The notes: generated from the sequence alone by a model not told the origin. A stretch of DNA of 64,000 bases from Chitinophaga skermanii (GCF_003259335.1 NZ_QLLL01000008.1:62001-126000), one strand, 5' to 3'; shown: positions 8,795 to 18,250, counted from the first letter of the stretch. A program made the numbers and translations.

Positions 8795-9613
8795 ATGAAA
8801 CAGCTATTTACCATCCTGTTCATTCTATGCGTATGTGCAGCGAATGCCCAAACCCGGCGCTCGATGAGTGCTAAACCGGGCGAGCCTTCCATATTTGATA
8901 AAATGGTGGATAATGCGCAATGGCTTTGTGTATACGACGATATTGCGTGGCAGATGGGAAACCTAGCAGGCTCGTTATCGAATACGGAGGCCGAGAAAAT
9001 TGGCCGCGAATGGTTTGTTTACAAGGATGTCGACAGCCTGTGGCATGCAGCCTTCGGCAGGTTTAAAGAAGGGAAATACAACTTAGCGCAACATTATGTG
9101 CAAGATGAAGATGGGAATATTGATGTAGTATGTGCATCGCCCGATTCAGCTATGCTTGTATCTTTCAGTAAGAGTATTAATGCGGCTTATGACCATGCCG
9201 GTAAGCAACTGGGGAAATCTTACATTCGTTTCAATAAATTCCTTCGCCGTAATGCCGATAGTACCATTTCAGTTTGGTTATTACCTGCTATACAGCCCGG
9301 TGATTTAGCCGTTTACGGGGCGGAATTCTTCTATCAATTCGATGCACATGGGAATGAGCTGGTTAAGAGCAATGAATACTACAAAGGCAGTTGTAAAGGC
9401 TTTAAAATTGGTAAAATGAGGGATGTACATCTCGATTATATCGATTTACCCGATGTAACTTTCGGCAGTATATTTTTCGCTTGGCGTCATCGGAATCAAT
9501 TCTCCGCTATCTATATCAATACTAGCAAAGGCTCTACTTCTCTTACCTTCAACCAACAAAAAGGTTATTACTGGGTAAATGGACCAGTGAAGTTACCACC
9601 GCCTACTTTTTAG
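8795..9613 (+). CDS. Exported protein of unknown function
   Basis: The ATG at 8795 begins a signal peptide (MKQLFTILFILCVCAANA-Q). A GTG two codons earlier is also in frame but less likely. The 272-residue product is strand-rich with many aromatic residues (FYQFDAHGNELVKSNEYYKG, then a C-terminal FNQQKGYYWVNGPVKLPPPTF). No lipobox, catalytic motif or known domain is evident. It is a single gene between the DUF4142 lipoprotein (divergent) and the hydrolase at 9757. Confidence 0.6.
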   Translation: MKQLFTILFILCVCAANAQTRRSMSAKPGEPSIFDKMVDNAQWLCVYDDIAWQMGNLAGSLSNTEAEKIGREWFVYKDVDSLWHAAFGRFKEGKYNLAQHYVQDEDGNIDVVCASPDSAMLVSFSKSINAAYDHAGKQLGKSYIRFNKFLRRNADSTISVWLLPAIQPGDLAVYGAEFFYQFDAHGNELVKSNEYYKGSCKGFKIGKMRDVHLDYIDLPDVTFGSIFFAWRHRNQFSAIYINTSKGSTSLTFNQQKGYYWVNGPVKLPPPTF

Positions 9614-9756
9614 GTTAGTGAATGTATCAAATATTGATACAAATATTAATTAAAATCGTACTTGTAAATTTTAAGTTCCTGTATCCTCATTTTTCCCGAA
9701 TTTTATAGGGAAGGGCTTTATCATGGCCTTCTTTCACTATAAAAATCAGCTGCGTT

Positions 9757-10491
9757 ATGCAAAAAACGAAGGTACAATTTCTAGGACATGCCTCTTTTAA
9801 GATCACCACACCAGGTGGGAAAAGCGTTTATATTGATCCATGGTTTACCAACAACCCTGTAATACCGGAAGCGCTCAAGAACCCGGCAGCAATGGATCTC
9901 ATTCTTGTTACCCACGGTCACCGCGACCACAAAGATGTAAATCTCCCCGCCATTGCAAAAAAGTACAATAGCACCATTATTGCCCACCCTATCGTACGTT
10001 TTCGCCTACTCGAAGAAGGTGTACCGGCTTCGCAATTCGAAATGCTCAACTTAGGAGGATCATTTGAATACATGGAAATGACTATCACTATGGTAAATGC
10101 ATTCCACGTATCTCAAATTAATATTACGGAAGAGCAAATTGGGTACGAGCATCACCCGGTAGGGTTTATCGTAAAATGCTCGGACGGGGTAAGTATTTAC
10201 TTCGCAGGCGATACATGCGTGTTTGGCGATATGAAGTTAATTCATGACATCTACCAATTCCAAATCGCCGCGTTGCCAATAGGCGACCGCTTTACCATGG
10301 GCCCGCTAGAAGCAGCACACGCTACGCGTATTATGAACGTAAAACATGTGATTCCATTCCATTACGGTACCATGCCTTACTTTACAGGTACACCGGGGAA
10401 ATTCATCGAACTCACGAAAAATATTCAAGGTCTACAAGTACACGTGATGCAACCCGGCGACGAATGGGAGATTGATGTGACGGCTCTATAA
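9757..10491 (+). CDS. UPF0173-type metal-dependent hydrolase (metallo-beta-lactamase fold)
   Basis: A 244-residue cytosolic protein with the metallo-beta-lactamase fold. FLGHASFKI opens the fold. The zinc motif T-H-G-H-R-D-H is at residues 52-58, further ligands lie in NAFHVS (~113-118) and YFAGDTCVFGDMKL (~148-161), and the last histidine is in VIPFHYGTMP (~206-215). This order matches the UPF0173/YtkL group, whose substrate is not established. The gene ends exactly where a convergent small open frame ends. Confidence 0.88.
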   Translation: MQKTKVQFLGHASFKITTPGGKSVYIDPWFTNNPVIPEALKNPAAMDLILVTHGHRDHKDVNLPAIAKKYNSTIIAHPIVRFRLLEEGVPASQFEMLNLGGSFEYMEMTITMVNAFHVSQINITEEQIGYEHHPVGFIVKCSDGVSIYFAGDTCVFGDMKLIHDIYQFQIAALPIGDRFTMGPLEAAHATRIMNVKHVIPFHYGTMPYFTGTPGKFIELTKNIQGLQVHVMQPGDEWEIDVTAL

Positions 10492-10641
10492 TTATTGTGC
10501 ACAATACTTTGCCACAATTTGCACCAACAACGATGCTACAAATGTACCTACCAGCAAGTAATACATAAGGTAATTACCCCGGCGGTTCACTGGTTGATGT
10601 ACATGTTTATAAAGTTTACGTTTGTTTTGATGGATATTCAT
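10492..10641 (-). CDS. Small single-pass membrane protein (candidate)
   Basis: A 49-residue frame with a basic N-terminus (MNIHQNKRKLYKHVHQPVNRR) and one hydrophobic helix (YLMYYLLVGTFVASLLVQIVA). The basic half would stay in the cytosol. In-frame Mets at 10662 and 10695 are alternative starts. Its stop codon directly abuts the hydrolase stop on the other strand. The clean TM-plus-basic layout argues for a real gene, but there is no promoter or homology evidence here. Confidence 0.4.
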   Translation of the reverse strand: MNIHQNKRKLYKHVHQPVNRRGNYLMYYLLVGTFVASLLVQIVAKYCAQ

Positions 10642-10747
10642 AACACTTGGTTTATGTTTCATACACCAATAAAATGCCGGGACTATTAAAACCAATTGAA
10701 GTACTTGCTACTAGTGCGTTTGCATAATTGGCATAGTAAAAGATATT

Positions 10748-10780
10748 AAAAAAACCATGCAAGAATTGCATGGTTTTTTT
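10748..10780 (-). terminator. Distal terminator of the haem operon (or bidirectional)
   Basis: Perfect 15-bp arms (AAAAAAACCATGCAA / TTGCATGGTTTTTTT) with a 3-nt loop. A and T runs on both sides make it work in either direction. Second of two tandem hairpins after hemL. Confidence 0.7.
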
Positions 10781-10795
10781 AATAATGGCAAACAA

Positions 10796-10825
10796 AAAGG
10801 GAAAGTCTTGTAGGACTTTCCCTTT
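10796..10825 (-). terminator. Proximal terminator of the haem operon
   Basis: Perfect 12-bp arms (AAAGGGAAAGTC / GACTTTCCCTTT) around a 6-nt loop, 34 bp after the hemL stop. Confidence 0.75.
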
Positions 10826-10859
10826 ACCAATCAGCACTAGATTTGATATGTTAACTTCT

Positions 10860-12149
10860 TTATTGTTGAATCGCAACCATCGATGCTTTAGCAGCAGAAA
10901 TGGTGGCTTCAATATCTTCTGTTGTAATGGCGTTGCTTACGAACCAAGTTTCGAAAGCAGATGGTGGTAAATACACGCCACGTTCTAGCATTGCATGGAA
11001 GAAACGTTTGAACAATTCGTTGTTAGCGCTAGAAGCAGATGAGAAATCGGTGATAGGGTATTCAGTAAAGTGAACACTCATCATAGAACTCATTTGATTG
11101 ATGCGGTGTACAACGCCGGCTGCGCCTAATGCTTCTTTTAGGCCGGTTACGAGTTGGTTTGTTTTTTCTTCTAATTGGGTGTAGATCTGTGGATGGTCGT
11201 TCAATGTTTTTAACATTGTATAACCGGCGATCATTGCAATAGGGTTACCGCTTAATGTACCAGCTTGGTAAACCTTACCTGCCGGCGCAATGTGCTCCAT
11301 GATTTCTTTCTTACCGGCGAAAGCACCTACTGGCATACCGCCACCAATGATTTTACCGAAAGTAACCAAGTCGGCTTTAATGTTCAATAACTCCTGTGCA
11401 CCACCTTTCGCTAAACGGAAGCCTGTCATTACCTCGTCCAAAATGAAAACAATACCGTTCTCATCACAGATTTTACGCAAGCCTTCTAAGAAGCCTGGTT
11501 GAGGTAAAATACAGCCCATATTGCCCGCTACGGGTTCAATAATAATCGCTGCAATTTGATCTTTATTATCGGCTACCAATTGCTCTACAGCCAACAAGTT
11601 GTTGTAAGGCGCTGTAAGTGTATCATCTGCAACAGATGCCGTAACACCTGGTACTGTTTGAATACCTAACGTAGCAACACCGCTACCGGCACTTACTAAG
11701 AACGAATCGGCATGACCGTGGTAACAACCTTCGAATTTGATGAATTTATTTCTGCCGGTATAGCCACGTGCTAAGCGCAGGGCGCTCATACATGCTTCGG
11801 TACCGGAGTTTACCATGCGCACCATCTCGATGTTAGGCACCATGCTAACGATCAATTCTGCTACTTTGATTTCTAATTCTGTCGGCGCACCGAAAGAAGT
11901 GGAGTAGGTAGCGTATTCTTGGATGGCTTTTACTACTGGTTCGTAGGCATGGCCGAGCACCATAGGGCCCCAAGAGTTGATGTAATCGATATACCTATTA
12001 CCGTCCACATCGTACATATAAGCTCCTTTAGCCGATTGCATGAAAATTGGCGTGCCGCCTACGCTTTTGAATGCGCGCACGGGGGAGTTTACGCCACCAG
12101 GTATAAACTGGCGGGCCTTGTCGAATAGTGTTTGGCTGTTTGTGAACAT
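10860..12149 (-). CDS. hemL: Glutamate-1-semialdehyde 2,1-aminomutase
   Basis: A 429-residue class III PLP aminotransferase of full family length. It converts glutamate-1-semialdehyde to 5-aminolevulinate, the last step of the C5 route. Landmarks are VNSGTEACMSALRLARG (~113-129), the cofactor-ring aspartate in FILDEVMTGFR (238-240 region), and the PLP lysine K266 in VTFGKIIGGGMPVGAF. It is the last gene of the haem operon, 21 bp after hemB, and is followed by two terminators. Together with hemA in the same operon it shows that the organism makes ALA from glutamyl-tRNA and not from glycine. Confidence 0.97.
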   Translation of the reverse strand: MFTNSQTLFDKARQFIPGGVNSPVRAFKSVGGTPIFMQSAKGAYMYDVDGNRYIDYINSWGPMVLGHAYEPVVKAIQEYATYSTSFGAPTELEIKVAELIVSMVPNIEMVRMVNSGTEACMSALRLARGYTGRNKFIKFEGCYHGHADSFLVSAGSGVATLGIQTVPGVTASVADDTLTAPYNNLLAVEQLVADNKDQIAAIIIEPVAGNMGCILPQPGFLEGLRKICDENGIVFILDEVMTGFRLAKGGAQELLNIKADLVTFGKIIGGGMPVGAFAGKKEIMEHIAPAGKVYQAGTLSGNPIAMIAGYTMLKTLNDHPQIYTQLEEKTNQLVTGLKEALGAAGVVHRINQMSSMMSVHFTEYPITDFSSASSANNELFKRFFHAMLERGVYLPPSAFETWFVSNAITTEDIEATISAAKASMVAIQQ

Positions 12150-12170
12150 GTTCTTTCTTTTTATGAATGA

Positions 12171-13145
12171 TTAACCGTGGATCAATTTAGCTGCATCTTT
12201 CGCAAAGTAAGTAGCGATGAGTGATGCACCTGCACGGCGAATACTTGTAAGGCTTTCTATGATTGTTTTTTCTTCGTTTAACCAACCCATTTTAGCGGCA
12301 GCTTTCACCATCGCGTATTCACCGCTTACGTGGTAAGCACTGATAGGAACGGTTACGTTATCTTTCAACAATTTGATAATATCTAAGTAAGCCATCGCCG
12401 GTTTCACCATCACAATATCTGCACCTTCTTCAATATCCATCATTGTTTCGCGGATTGCTTCAAGGCTATTCGCGTAATCCATTTGGTATGTTTTTTTATC
12501 ACCAAAGCCTGGTGCAGAATCCAATGCATCGCGGAAAGGACCATAGAAGCAAGAAGCGTATTTCGCGCTATATGCCATAATACCCACTTTCGTGAAGTTG
12601 TTTTCTTCCAATGCTTCGCGGATCGCCAGGATTCTACCATCCATCATATCGCTCGGCGCCACAAAATCGGCACCTGCTTCTGCATGGCTCAAACTCATTC
12701 TTGCCAATACTTCTACCGTAGCATCATTCACAATTTCTGTGCCTTCTACGATACCGTCATGACCAAATTCAGAGAATGGATCTAATGCTACGTCGGTCAT
12801 AACAACCATTTCAGGAATGGCGTTTTTGATTGTTTTAATAGCACGTTGCATTAAGCCGTTCGGGTTTACTGCTTCCGTTCCTTTATTATCTTTTAAATTG
12901 TCTTCACATTTAATGAACAACAACACGCTTTTAATGCCGAGCGACCACAGCTCTTTCGCTTCAGGAACGAGTAGGTCGAGCGAATACCTGTAATAACCAG
13001 GCATCGAGCTAATTTCTTCCTTTACTTGTGTGCCTTCTACAACAAATAGAGGGGCAATAAAGTTAGATGGCGTTAAAATCGTTTCAGCCACCATTGCTCG
13101 AATAGCAGGAGTTGTTCTTAAAATCCTATTTCTTCTAATCATCAT
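12171..13145 (-). CDS. hemB: Porphobilinogen synthase (ALA dehydratase)
   Basis: A 324-residue enzyme condensing two 5-aminolevulinates into porphobilinogen. The two catalytic lysines are K195 (AYSAKYASCFYGPFRDAL) and K248 (MVKPAMAYLDII). The metal-site segment reads TDVALDPFSEFGHDGIV (~117-133). The three cysteines of the zinc-dependent enzymes are absent and aspartates occupy the site, as in the magnesium-type enzymes of plants and Pseudomonas. Two Mets begin the protein (13145 and 13142); either could be used. It sits between hemF (35 bp) and hemL (21 bp) in the haem operon. Confidence 0.96.
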   Translation of the reverse strand: MMIRRNRILRTTPAIRAMVAETILTPSNFIAPLFVVEGTQVKEEISSMPGYYRYSLDLLVPEAKELWSLGIKSVLLFIKCEDNLKDNKGTEAVNPNGLMQRAIKTIKNAIPEMVVMTDVALDPFSEFGHDGIVEGTEIVNDATVEVLARMSLSHAEAGADFVAPSDMMDGRILAIREALEENNFTKVGIMAYSAKYASCFYGPFRDALDSAPGFGDKKTYQMDYANSLEAIRETMMDIEEGADIVMVKPAMAYLDIIKLLKDNVTVPISAYHVSGEYAMVKAAAKMGWLNEEKTIIESLTSIRRAGASLIATYFAKDAAKLIHG

Positions 13146-13180
13146 CGCTCATCAATTTTAAAAAATGAATAAAATAATTG

Positions 13181-14098
13181 TTATGCGTTCACCCAATCAC
13201 GCGGTTTTAAAAACTCTTCCAATTGTGCTTCCGCGCTGCCAGGGATGGTATGATAATCATATTCCCAGCGTGCCATGGGTGGTAAACTCATTAATATTGA
13301 TTCCGTTCTGCCGTTAGTTTTAAGCCCGAACAAAGTACCACGATCGTGGATTAAGTTGAACTCAACGTAACGACCTCTCCTGTAATACTGCCATTGCACG
13401 TGCTTGTCGGTATAAGCCTTATCTTTTGTTTTTTCAACAATAGGCAAATAAGCAGCGAGAAATGCTTCACCATTGGCAATAGAGAAGGCGAGGAGATCTT
13501 CTGCTGAACGGGTTGCTGTAGCGCGTTGGTAATCGTAGAAAATACCACCAATACCTCGCGCCTCGTTGTTCCTATGTTTGTTCACGAAATACTCATCGCA
13601 ATGTTGCTTGAACTTGGGATAATATTCCGCGCCAAATTGATCGCATGCTGCTTTAAAAGTAGCATGGAAATGTTTTCCATCAGCTTCGTCTAAGTAATAA
13701 GGCGTAAGATCTGCGCCACCACCGAACCAAGCATCTACTTGCTTTCCTTCCATATCGTATAATTCGAAATAACGGAAGTTAGCATGTACAGTAGGTACAA
13801 ATGGATTCAGCGGGTGAATAACAAGTGAAATACCGCAAGCGAAGAAATTCGCATCAGTTTGTACACCGAATTGTTGCGCCATTGTTAGCGGTAATTTACC
13901 GTGCACGATAGATGTATTTACACCACCTTTTTCGAAAACGTTGCCACCGCTAATGACACGGCTTTTTCCGCCCCCGCCGCCTTCACGTTCCCATTTATCT
14001 TCACGGAACTTAGCCTTGCCATCGATTTGCTCGAGGCCGGCACAAATTTCGTCTTGTAAACGGTGAATAAAGGCTACAAATTGATCTTTTACTTGCAT
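13181..14098 (-). CDS. hemF: Oxygen-dependent coproporphyrinogen III oxidase
   Basis: A 305-residue HemF. It converts coproporphyrinogen III to protoporphyrinogen IX with O2. Family hallmarks are present: the Gly-rich WEREGGGGGKSRVISGG (~37-53), FFACGISLVIHPLNPFVPTVHANFRYF (~85-111), WFGGGADLTPYY (~123-134) and GIGGIFYDY (~182-190). It overlaps no neighbour and lies 14 bp after hemE. Use of HemF and not the radical-SAM HemN in this operon fits an aerobic lifestyle, though a hemN may exist elsewhere. Confidence 0.97.
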   Translation of the reverse strand: MQVKDQFVAFIHRLQDEICAGLEQIDGKAKFREDKWEREGGGGGKSRVISGGNVFEKGGVNTSIVHGKLPLTMAQQFGVQTDANFFACGISLVIHPLNPFVPTVHANFRYFELYDMEGKQVDAWFGGGADLTPYYLDEADGKHFHATFKAACDQFGAEYYPKFKQHCDEYFVNKHRNNEARGIGGIFYDYQRATATRSAEDLLAFSIANGEAFLAAYLPIVEKTKDKAYTDKHVQWQYYRRGRYVEFNLIHDRGTLFGLKTNGRTESILMSLPPMARWEYDYHTIPGSAEAQLEEFLKPRDWVNA

Positions 14099-14112
14099 GG
14101 CTAAGGGTGAAA

Positions 14113-15147
14113 TTATTTAGCTGAATATTCTTTTACTGTTTCGATGAACGCTTTCGCATGATCTACTGGCACGTTTGGTAAAATACCATGACCCAAGTTA
14201 GCAATATAACGTTGTGTGCCGAAGCCATCAATCATTTGTTTCACCGCATCTTTAATAACAGGAATGGGTGATAATAATTTCGCTGGGTCGAAGTTACCTT
14301 GTAATGTAACGTTGTTACCTGCAAATTGACGTGCTAACTGTGGTGTGCAGCACCAATCTACACCCAAACCTGAAGCGCCTGTTGCTGCCATTTCTGGTAA
14401 AGCAAACCAAGCTCCTTTTGCAAATACAATTACCGGTGCAAATTCTTTCACCGCTTTCACGATTTGGTCGATGTACGGGAGAGAGAATGTTTTGAAATCT
14501 TCTGGGCTTAATAAACCACCCCAAGAATCGAATATTTGAACGCAATCGGCACCTGCTTTGATTTGTTCTTTGAGGTACGCGATGGTGGTATCAGTAATCA
14601 TTTGCAACAATTGGTGTGCCACTGCAGGTTGTTGGAAACAGAATGCTTTTGCACCATCAAATGTTTTAGAGCCTTTACCTTGTACCATGTAGCAAAGTAA
14701 AGTCCACGGAGCACCGGCGAAACCGATTAATGGAACGCGGCCATCCAATGTTTGTTTCGTGAGTTTCAATGCATCGAATACATATTGTAATGTTTCGTTT
14801 ACATCGGGTACTTTCACACGTTTTAAGTCTTCGATTGTTTTAATTGGATCTGGAAGAATAGGACCGATTTTTTCTACCAATTGTACTTCGAGGCCCATGG
14901 CTTGTGGAACCACCAAGATGTCAGAGAAAATAATAGCAGCATCAACACCTACTTGGTCTACCGGCATTACTGTAATTTCAGTTGCCAATGCTGGCGTTTG
15001 ACAGCGTTCGAAGAAGGAGTATTTATCGCGCAATTTGATGTAATCAGGTAAGAAACGGCCCGCTTGTCGCATCATCCATACCGGTACACGTTCAGTTTGT
15101 TGGCCGGTTAAAGCTCTTAGCAATAAATCATTTTTAAGTGCGCTCAT
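14113..15147 (-). CDS. hemE: Uroporphyrinogen III decarboxylase
   Basis: A 344-residue TIM-barrel enzyme that removes four carboxyl groups from uroporphyrinogen III to give coproporphyrinogen III. The N-terminal signature VWMMRQAGRFLPDY (~22-35) holds the conserved Arg and Gly-Arg residues, FSDILVVPQAMG (~74-85) holds the catalytic aspartate, and the Phe/Gly-rich GFAGAPWTLLCYMVQG (~143-158) is typical. Its ATG overlaps the hemD stop by four bases (ATGA), a sign of translational coupling. Confidence 0.97.
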   Translation of the reverse strand: MSALKNDLLLRALTGQQTERVPVWMMRQAGRFLPDYIKLRDKYSFFERCQTPALATEITVMPVDQVGVDAAIIFSDILVVPQAMGLEVQLVEKIGPILPDPIKTIEDLKRVKVPDVNETLQYVFDALKLTKQTLDGRVPLIGFAGAPWTLLCYMVQGKGSKTFDGAKAFCFQQPAVAHQLLQMITDTTIAYLKEQIKAGADCVQIFDSWGGLLSPEDFKTFSLPYIDQIVKAVKEFAPVIVFAKGAWFALPEMAATGASGLGVDWCCTPQLARQFAGNNVTLQGNFDPAKLLSPIPVIKDAVKQMIDGFGTQRYIANLGHGILPNVPVDHAKAFIETVKEYSAK

Positions 15148-15872
15148 GCTTCTCTATTGTTTTTTAAGAAATTGAAGATAGTTTCGATCATCTTACCGGC
15201 CGAAGGTTCTTCGGCGATAAGCACAGTGTTAGTTGTAAATTCTTGTATGGCGTTAGCTGTAGTGTGGCCAATGGCTACACAGGCTATTGTGTTGTTGATA
15301 TTGTTTGTGCTGAAGAAGCTTTTTACAGCGCTAGGACTATAGAATAATATGCCCTGGTATTTGCTACTGTCGATTGTTTGTGGTGTAGCATTGTTATTGT
15401 AAATCACCAGTTCTTCCAATGCAATCCCGTTACTCCGAAGAATCGTGGGAAGCTCTTTCCGCCTAATGTTGCCGCAAAAGAAAGCCACTTGTTGTAAACC
15501 GGGAACGGTTAACATGTTGTTGGCTAGTTCTTCGCCTGTTGGCGCGGTGGTGATAATGTTACAACCCGGCAATAATTCCGTTACAGCTTGTTGTGTGCCT
15601 ACTTGCAAGCAATGCACTTGCCAGCGTGGCGATAAGCCCAAAGGCTGTAAATATTCTTCATACAAAGCTTTTACGGCGTTGGCGCTTGTAAAAGCTACGG
15701 TAGCCGGTTCGGTCGCCAATACTGCTATACGTTCTTGCAGTTTGGGATCTATAACGGCTTCTATATCAATAAATGGAACGCAATCGATATGCATACCTTC
15801 CGCTTCCGCGTTCGCAACCAGTGCGAGCGGCAATGGTTTTGTGCTGAGTATGCTGAAACTATTGCTTTGCAT
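15144..15872 (-). CDS. hemD: Uroporphyrinogen III synthase
   Basis: A 242-residue protein with two alternating alpha/beta domains, the HemD layout. The Met at 15872 was chosen because it starts the first strand (SFSILSTKPL) and overlaps the hemC end by only 14 bases. An in-frame Met further up at 15929 would bury the start deep in hemC. Weakly conserved HemD features are AFTSANAVKALYEEYL (~57-72) and GILFYSPSAVKSFF (~169-182). It cyclises hydroxymethylbilane with inversion of ring D. HemD is poorly conserved in sequence, so position between hemC and hemE is strong supporting evidence. Confidence 0.9.
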   Translation of the reverse strand: MQSNSFSILSTKPLPLALVANAEAEGMHIDCVPFIDIEAVIDPKLQERIAVLATEPATVAFTSANAVKALYEEYLQPLGLSPRWQVHCLQVGTQQAVTELLPGCNIITTAPTGEELANNMLTVPGLQQVAFFCGNIRRKELPTILRSNGIALEELVIYNNNATPQTIDSSKYQGILFYSPSAVKSFFSTNNINNTIACVAIGHTTANAIQEFTTNTVLIAEEPSAGKMIETIFNFLKNNREA

Positions 15873-16782
15873 TTTTGATGGCTGTGATAATGTCGTCGCC
15901 GCCCATATCGATGATTTCTTGTGCTGCATCGATGCCTACGGAAGCGGCTGCTGCTAATGGTACACGTTTTTCTACTTCGAGGGATTTAGTACCGTCGAGG
16001 CTACAAAGGCTACCTTCGAAGTGGAGTTGATCGTCGATGATTTGTGCATATGCGCTGATGGGGGTTGTACAACCACCCATTAATGCACGTAAAAAGTCGC
16101 GTTCGATGCGTGTACACAAGGCTGTTGCAAGGTGGTTTAACGGCGTGCAAGCTTGTTTTACTTCATCGTCGTGATCCATACAAACCACTACAATCGCTCC
16201 TTGCGCAGGGGCCGGTAACATCCAATCCAATTCCACTGAATTTTCCGGGCGAACATTAATACGTTCTAAACCCGCCGTAGCGAAGATAGCAGCATCCCAA
16301 TTTTCATCGGCTAATTTCTGAAGGCGTGTATTCACGTTGCCACGCAAATTATGCATTTGGTGCAGCGGGAAACGACGAAGCCACTGGGCTTTACGACGAA
16401 TACTGCTGGTGGCAATGTTGGCGATATATTGCGGAGTTTGTAAAAAGTCGGTGTTGTTTTTGTAAACGAGTAAATCCTTTACAGGGCCACGCTCCAATAC
16501 GGCAGCTTGTACAATGCCGTTGGGTAGTTGCGTAGGTACATCTTTCATGGAATGTACAGCGATGTCAATTTTACCCGCTAAAAGAGCAATGTCGAGGCTT
16601 TTGGTAAAAATACCTTGTACCCCAATTTCGTATAAAGGTGTCACCAGGTCGATGTCACCATCACTTTTAATCGGCACCAATTCAACTGCATAACCTTGTG
16701 CTATGAGCAAATCCTTTACGGTGTTAGCTTGCCAAAGGGCAAGTTGACTTTCCCTAGTGCCTATTCTAATCAATTTTTGCAT
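15859..16782 (-). CDS. hemC: Hydroxymethylbilane synthase (porphobilinogen deaminase)
   Basis: A 307-residue HemC joining four porphobilinogens into hydroxymethylbilane. It starts IRIGTRESQLALWQA, has the catalytic aspartate D81 in VHSMKDVPTQLP, the arginine-rich SSIRRKAQWLRRFP (126-139), and the dipyrromethane-cofactor cysteine C238 in LRALMGGCTTPISAYA. Only 2 bp separate it from the hemA stop, and it overlaps hemD. All expected catalytic residues are present. Confidence 0.97.
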   Translation of the reverse strand: MQKLIRIGTRESQLALWQANTVKDLLIAQGYAVELVPIKSDGDIDLVTPLYEIGVQGIFTKSLDIALLAGKIDIAVHSMKDVPTQLPNGIVQAAVLERGPVKDLLVYKNNTDFLQTPQYIANIATSSIRRKAQWLRRFPLHQMHNLRGNVNTRLQKLADENWDAAIFATAGLERINVRPENSVELDWMLPAPAQGAIVVVCMDHDDEVKQACTPLNHLATALCTRIERDFLRALMGGCTTPISAYAQIIDDQLHFEGSLCSLDGTKSLEVEKRVPLAAAASVGIDAAQEIIDMGGDDIITAIKNAKQ

Positions 16783-16784
16783 GA

Positions 16785-18038
16785 CTATTCTTGGTTAACG
16801 CCGGTATCGAAAATGTCGTTGATCATGGAGATATATAAATCACTTTTCTCCGTTTCTTTCCGCACGGTACCGGCCATGAGGTTGATCATTTTTTGGATGA
16901 TACGGGAAGAAACAGCTTCCATGTCTTCTAATTTATACTCGGCGCCATTCTTTTGTTGAAGTATTTCGCGGGTATGAATTTCTGTTAATTTATCTTTTAC
17001 AGCTTTCAATACCACGGCGTGTTTGCGCATTTTGTTCCAGTATAAAAACTCGTCCATATGCTCGCCAATGATTTCCAATGCTTTTGGCACTTCGTGCTGG
17101 CGCATTTGCAAGGTTTCATCTTGCACTTTCGACAGCTCATCCACGTTCACTACTTCTATATGAGACAGTTCTTTTACATCGGTGGCCACGTTGAAAGGGA
17201 TGGAAAGATCCACAATCAGTTTAGGTCCTGCATGTTCTAACATACTGCGGGTAATCGTTGGATGCGGCGCGTTTGTCGCTACCAATACGATATCGGCATC
17301 ATGTAATGTTTGACCTAAATTTTCGATGGGCGCACATTGTAAACCGTTACAATTCGCAAACTCTTCTGCAACGCTAATTGTACGGTTAATAAGTGTAATG
17401 TTCTTGGTTCCGAGATACTGCATCATATTCTTACAAGTATTCCGTCCAATTTTCCCTACACCTAGCAATACAATTTTCTTATTAGCGATATCACATACCT
17501 TGCTTTGTAAAAGTCGAACAGCTGCAAAAGCCACGGAAACGGTACCTGCACTTAAGGCAGTTTCGTTCTTAATAAGCTTCGACACTTGTAACACACTATT
17601 CACTAATCGCTCGGTAAAGGTGCCTACGCATCCTTGTGACTTTGCAAATTTGGCAGCATTCTTTATCTGCCCTACAATTTCATAATCGCCTAGTATTTGC
17701 GAATCGAGACCTGTACCCACATGATATAAGTGGCGCACAGCTTCCTCGCCCGACTTTACGTAGGCTAGTTGTTGAAATAACTCGATATTACCACAAGTGT
17801 GCTTGTCGATCAATTCAATGAATTGACCCGGTGTATCGGCGAAACCATATACTTCCGTTCTGTTACAAGTAGAAAGTATAAACAGATCGTCTAACTGAGT
17901 TTGTTTGCCTTCGTCCAGGATGGCAGTATACTGCGCCTGGTTAATGGCAAAAGAACTGCGTATAGCGGCATCTGTTTTCTTATAGTTGATTCCAACAATA
18001 TGAAAATTCGATATGTTCTTAGGCTGGTTGACCTGCAT
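16785..18038 (-). CDS. hemA: Glutamyl-tRNA reductase
   Basis: A 417-residue enzyme reducing glutamyl-tRNA(Glu) to glutamate-1-semialdehyde with NADPH, the committed step of the C5 pathway. The start at 18038 gives an N-terminus (FHIVGINYKKTDAAIRSSF) like other HemA proteins; the frame stays open upstream to 18143 but overruns the promoter box. The nucleophilic cysteine is C58 in FILSTCNRTEVYG. The NADPH-binding domain has VLLGVGKIGRNTCKNM, and the C-terminal dimerisation helices follow. It is the first gene of the haem operon, so its promoter controls the whole pathway. Confidence 0.96.
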   Translation of the reverse strand: MQVNQPKNISNFHIVGINYKKTDAAIRSSFAINQAQYTAILDEGKQTQLDDLFILSTCNRTEVYGFADTPGQFIELIDKHTCGNIELFQQLAYVKSGEEAVRHLYHVGTGLDSQILGDYEIVGQIKNAAKFAKSQGCVGTFTERLVNSVLQVSKLIKNETALSAGTVSVAFAAVRLLQSKVCDIANKKIVLLGVGKIGRNTCKNMMQYLGTKNITLINRTISVAEEFANCNGLQCAPIENLGQTLHDADIVLVATNAPHPTITRSMLEHAGPKLIVDLSIPFNVATDVKELSHIEVVNVDELSKVQDETLQMRQHEVPKALEIIGEHMDEFLYWNKMRKHAVVLKAVKDKLTEIHTREILQQKNGAEYKLEDMEAVSSRIIQKMINLMAGTVRKETEKSDLYISMINDIFDTGVNQE

Positions 18039-18061
18039 GATTGTTAATAAGCTTCCGGGTG

Positions 18062-18069
18062 CAAAAATA
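18062..18069 (-). promoter_or_regulatory. Putative -7 box of the haem operon promoter
   Basis: On the minus strand this reads TATTTTTG (TAnnTTTG), 24 bp before the hemA ATG. The same TATTTTTGCAC string occurs upstream of tRNA-Leu at 48811. No convincing -33 TTTG was seen. Confidence 0.5.
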
Positions 18070-18242
18070 CAGGTGTAGAGGTCATATACATGGCAGGAGG
18101 CTGTCATTCCTATGTCATTTCTACAGATGGTAAAATGCAACAAGGAAAAATGATTTTCATCAGTTTTAGCCGATCTGTGTACAACTCATCATTCTAACAA
18201 TTATATGACATAAAAGCCCTCCCGTTGCGGCAAATTTGCATG

Positions 18243-18250
18243 TAACTTTG
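18243..18250 (+). promoter_or_regulatory. Putative -7 box of the hemH promoter
   Basis: TAACTTTG fits TAnnTTTG, 20 bp before the hemH ATG; a TTG at 18225-18227 is a weak -33 candidate with short spacing. It is divergent from the hemA promoter. Confidence 0.5.
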
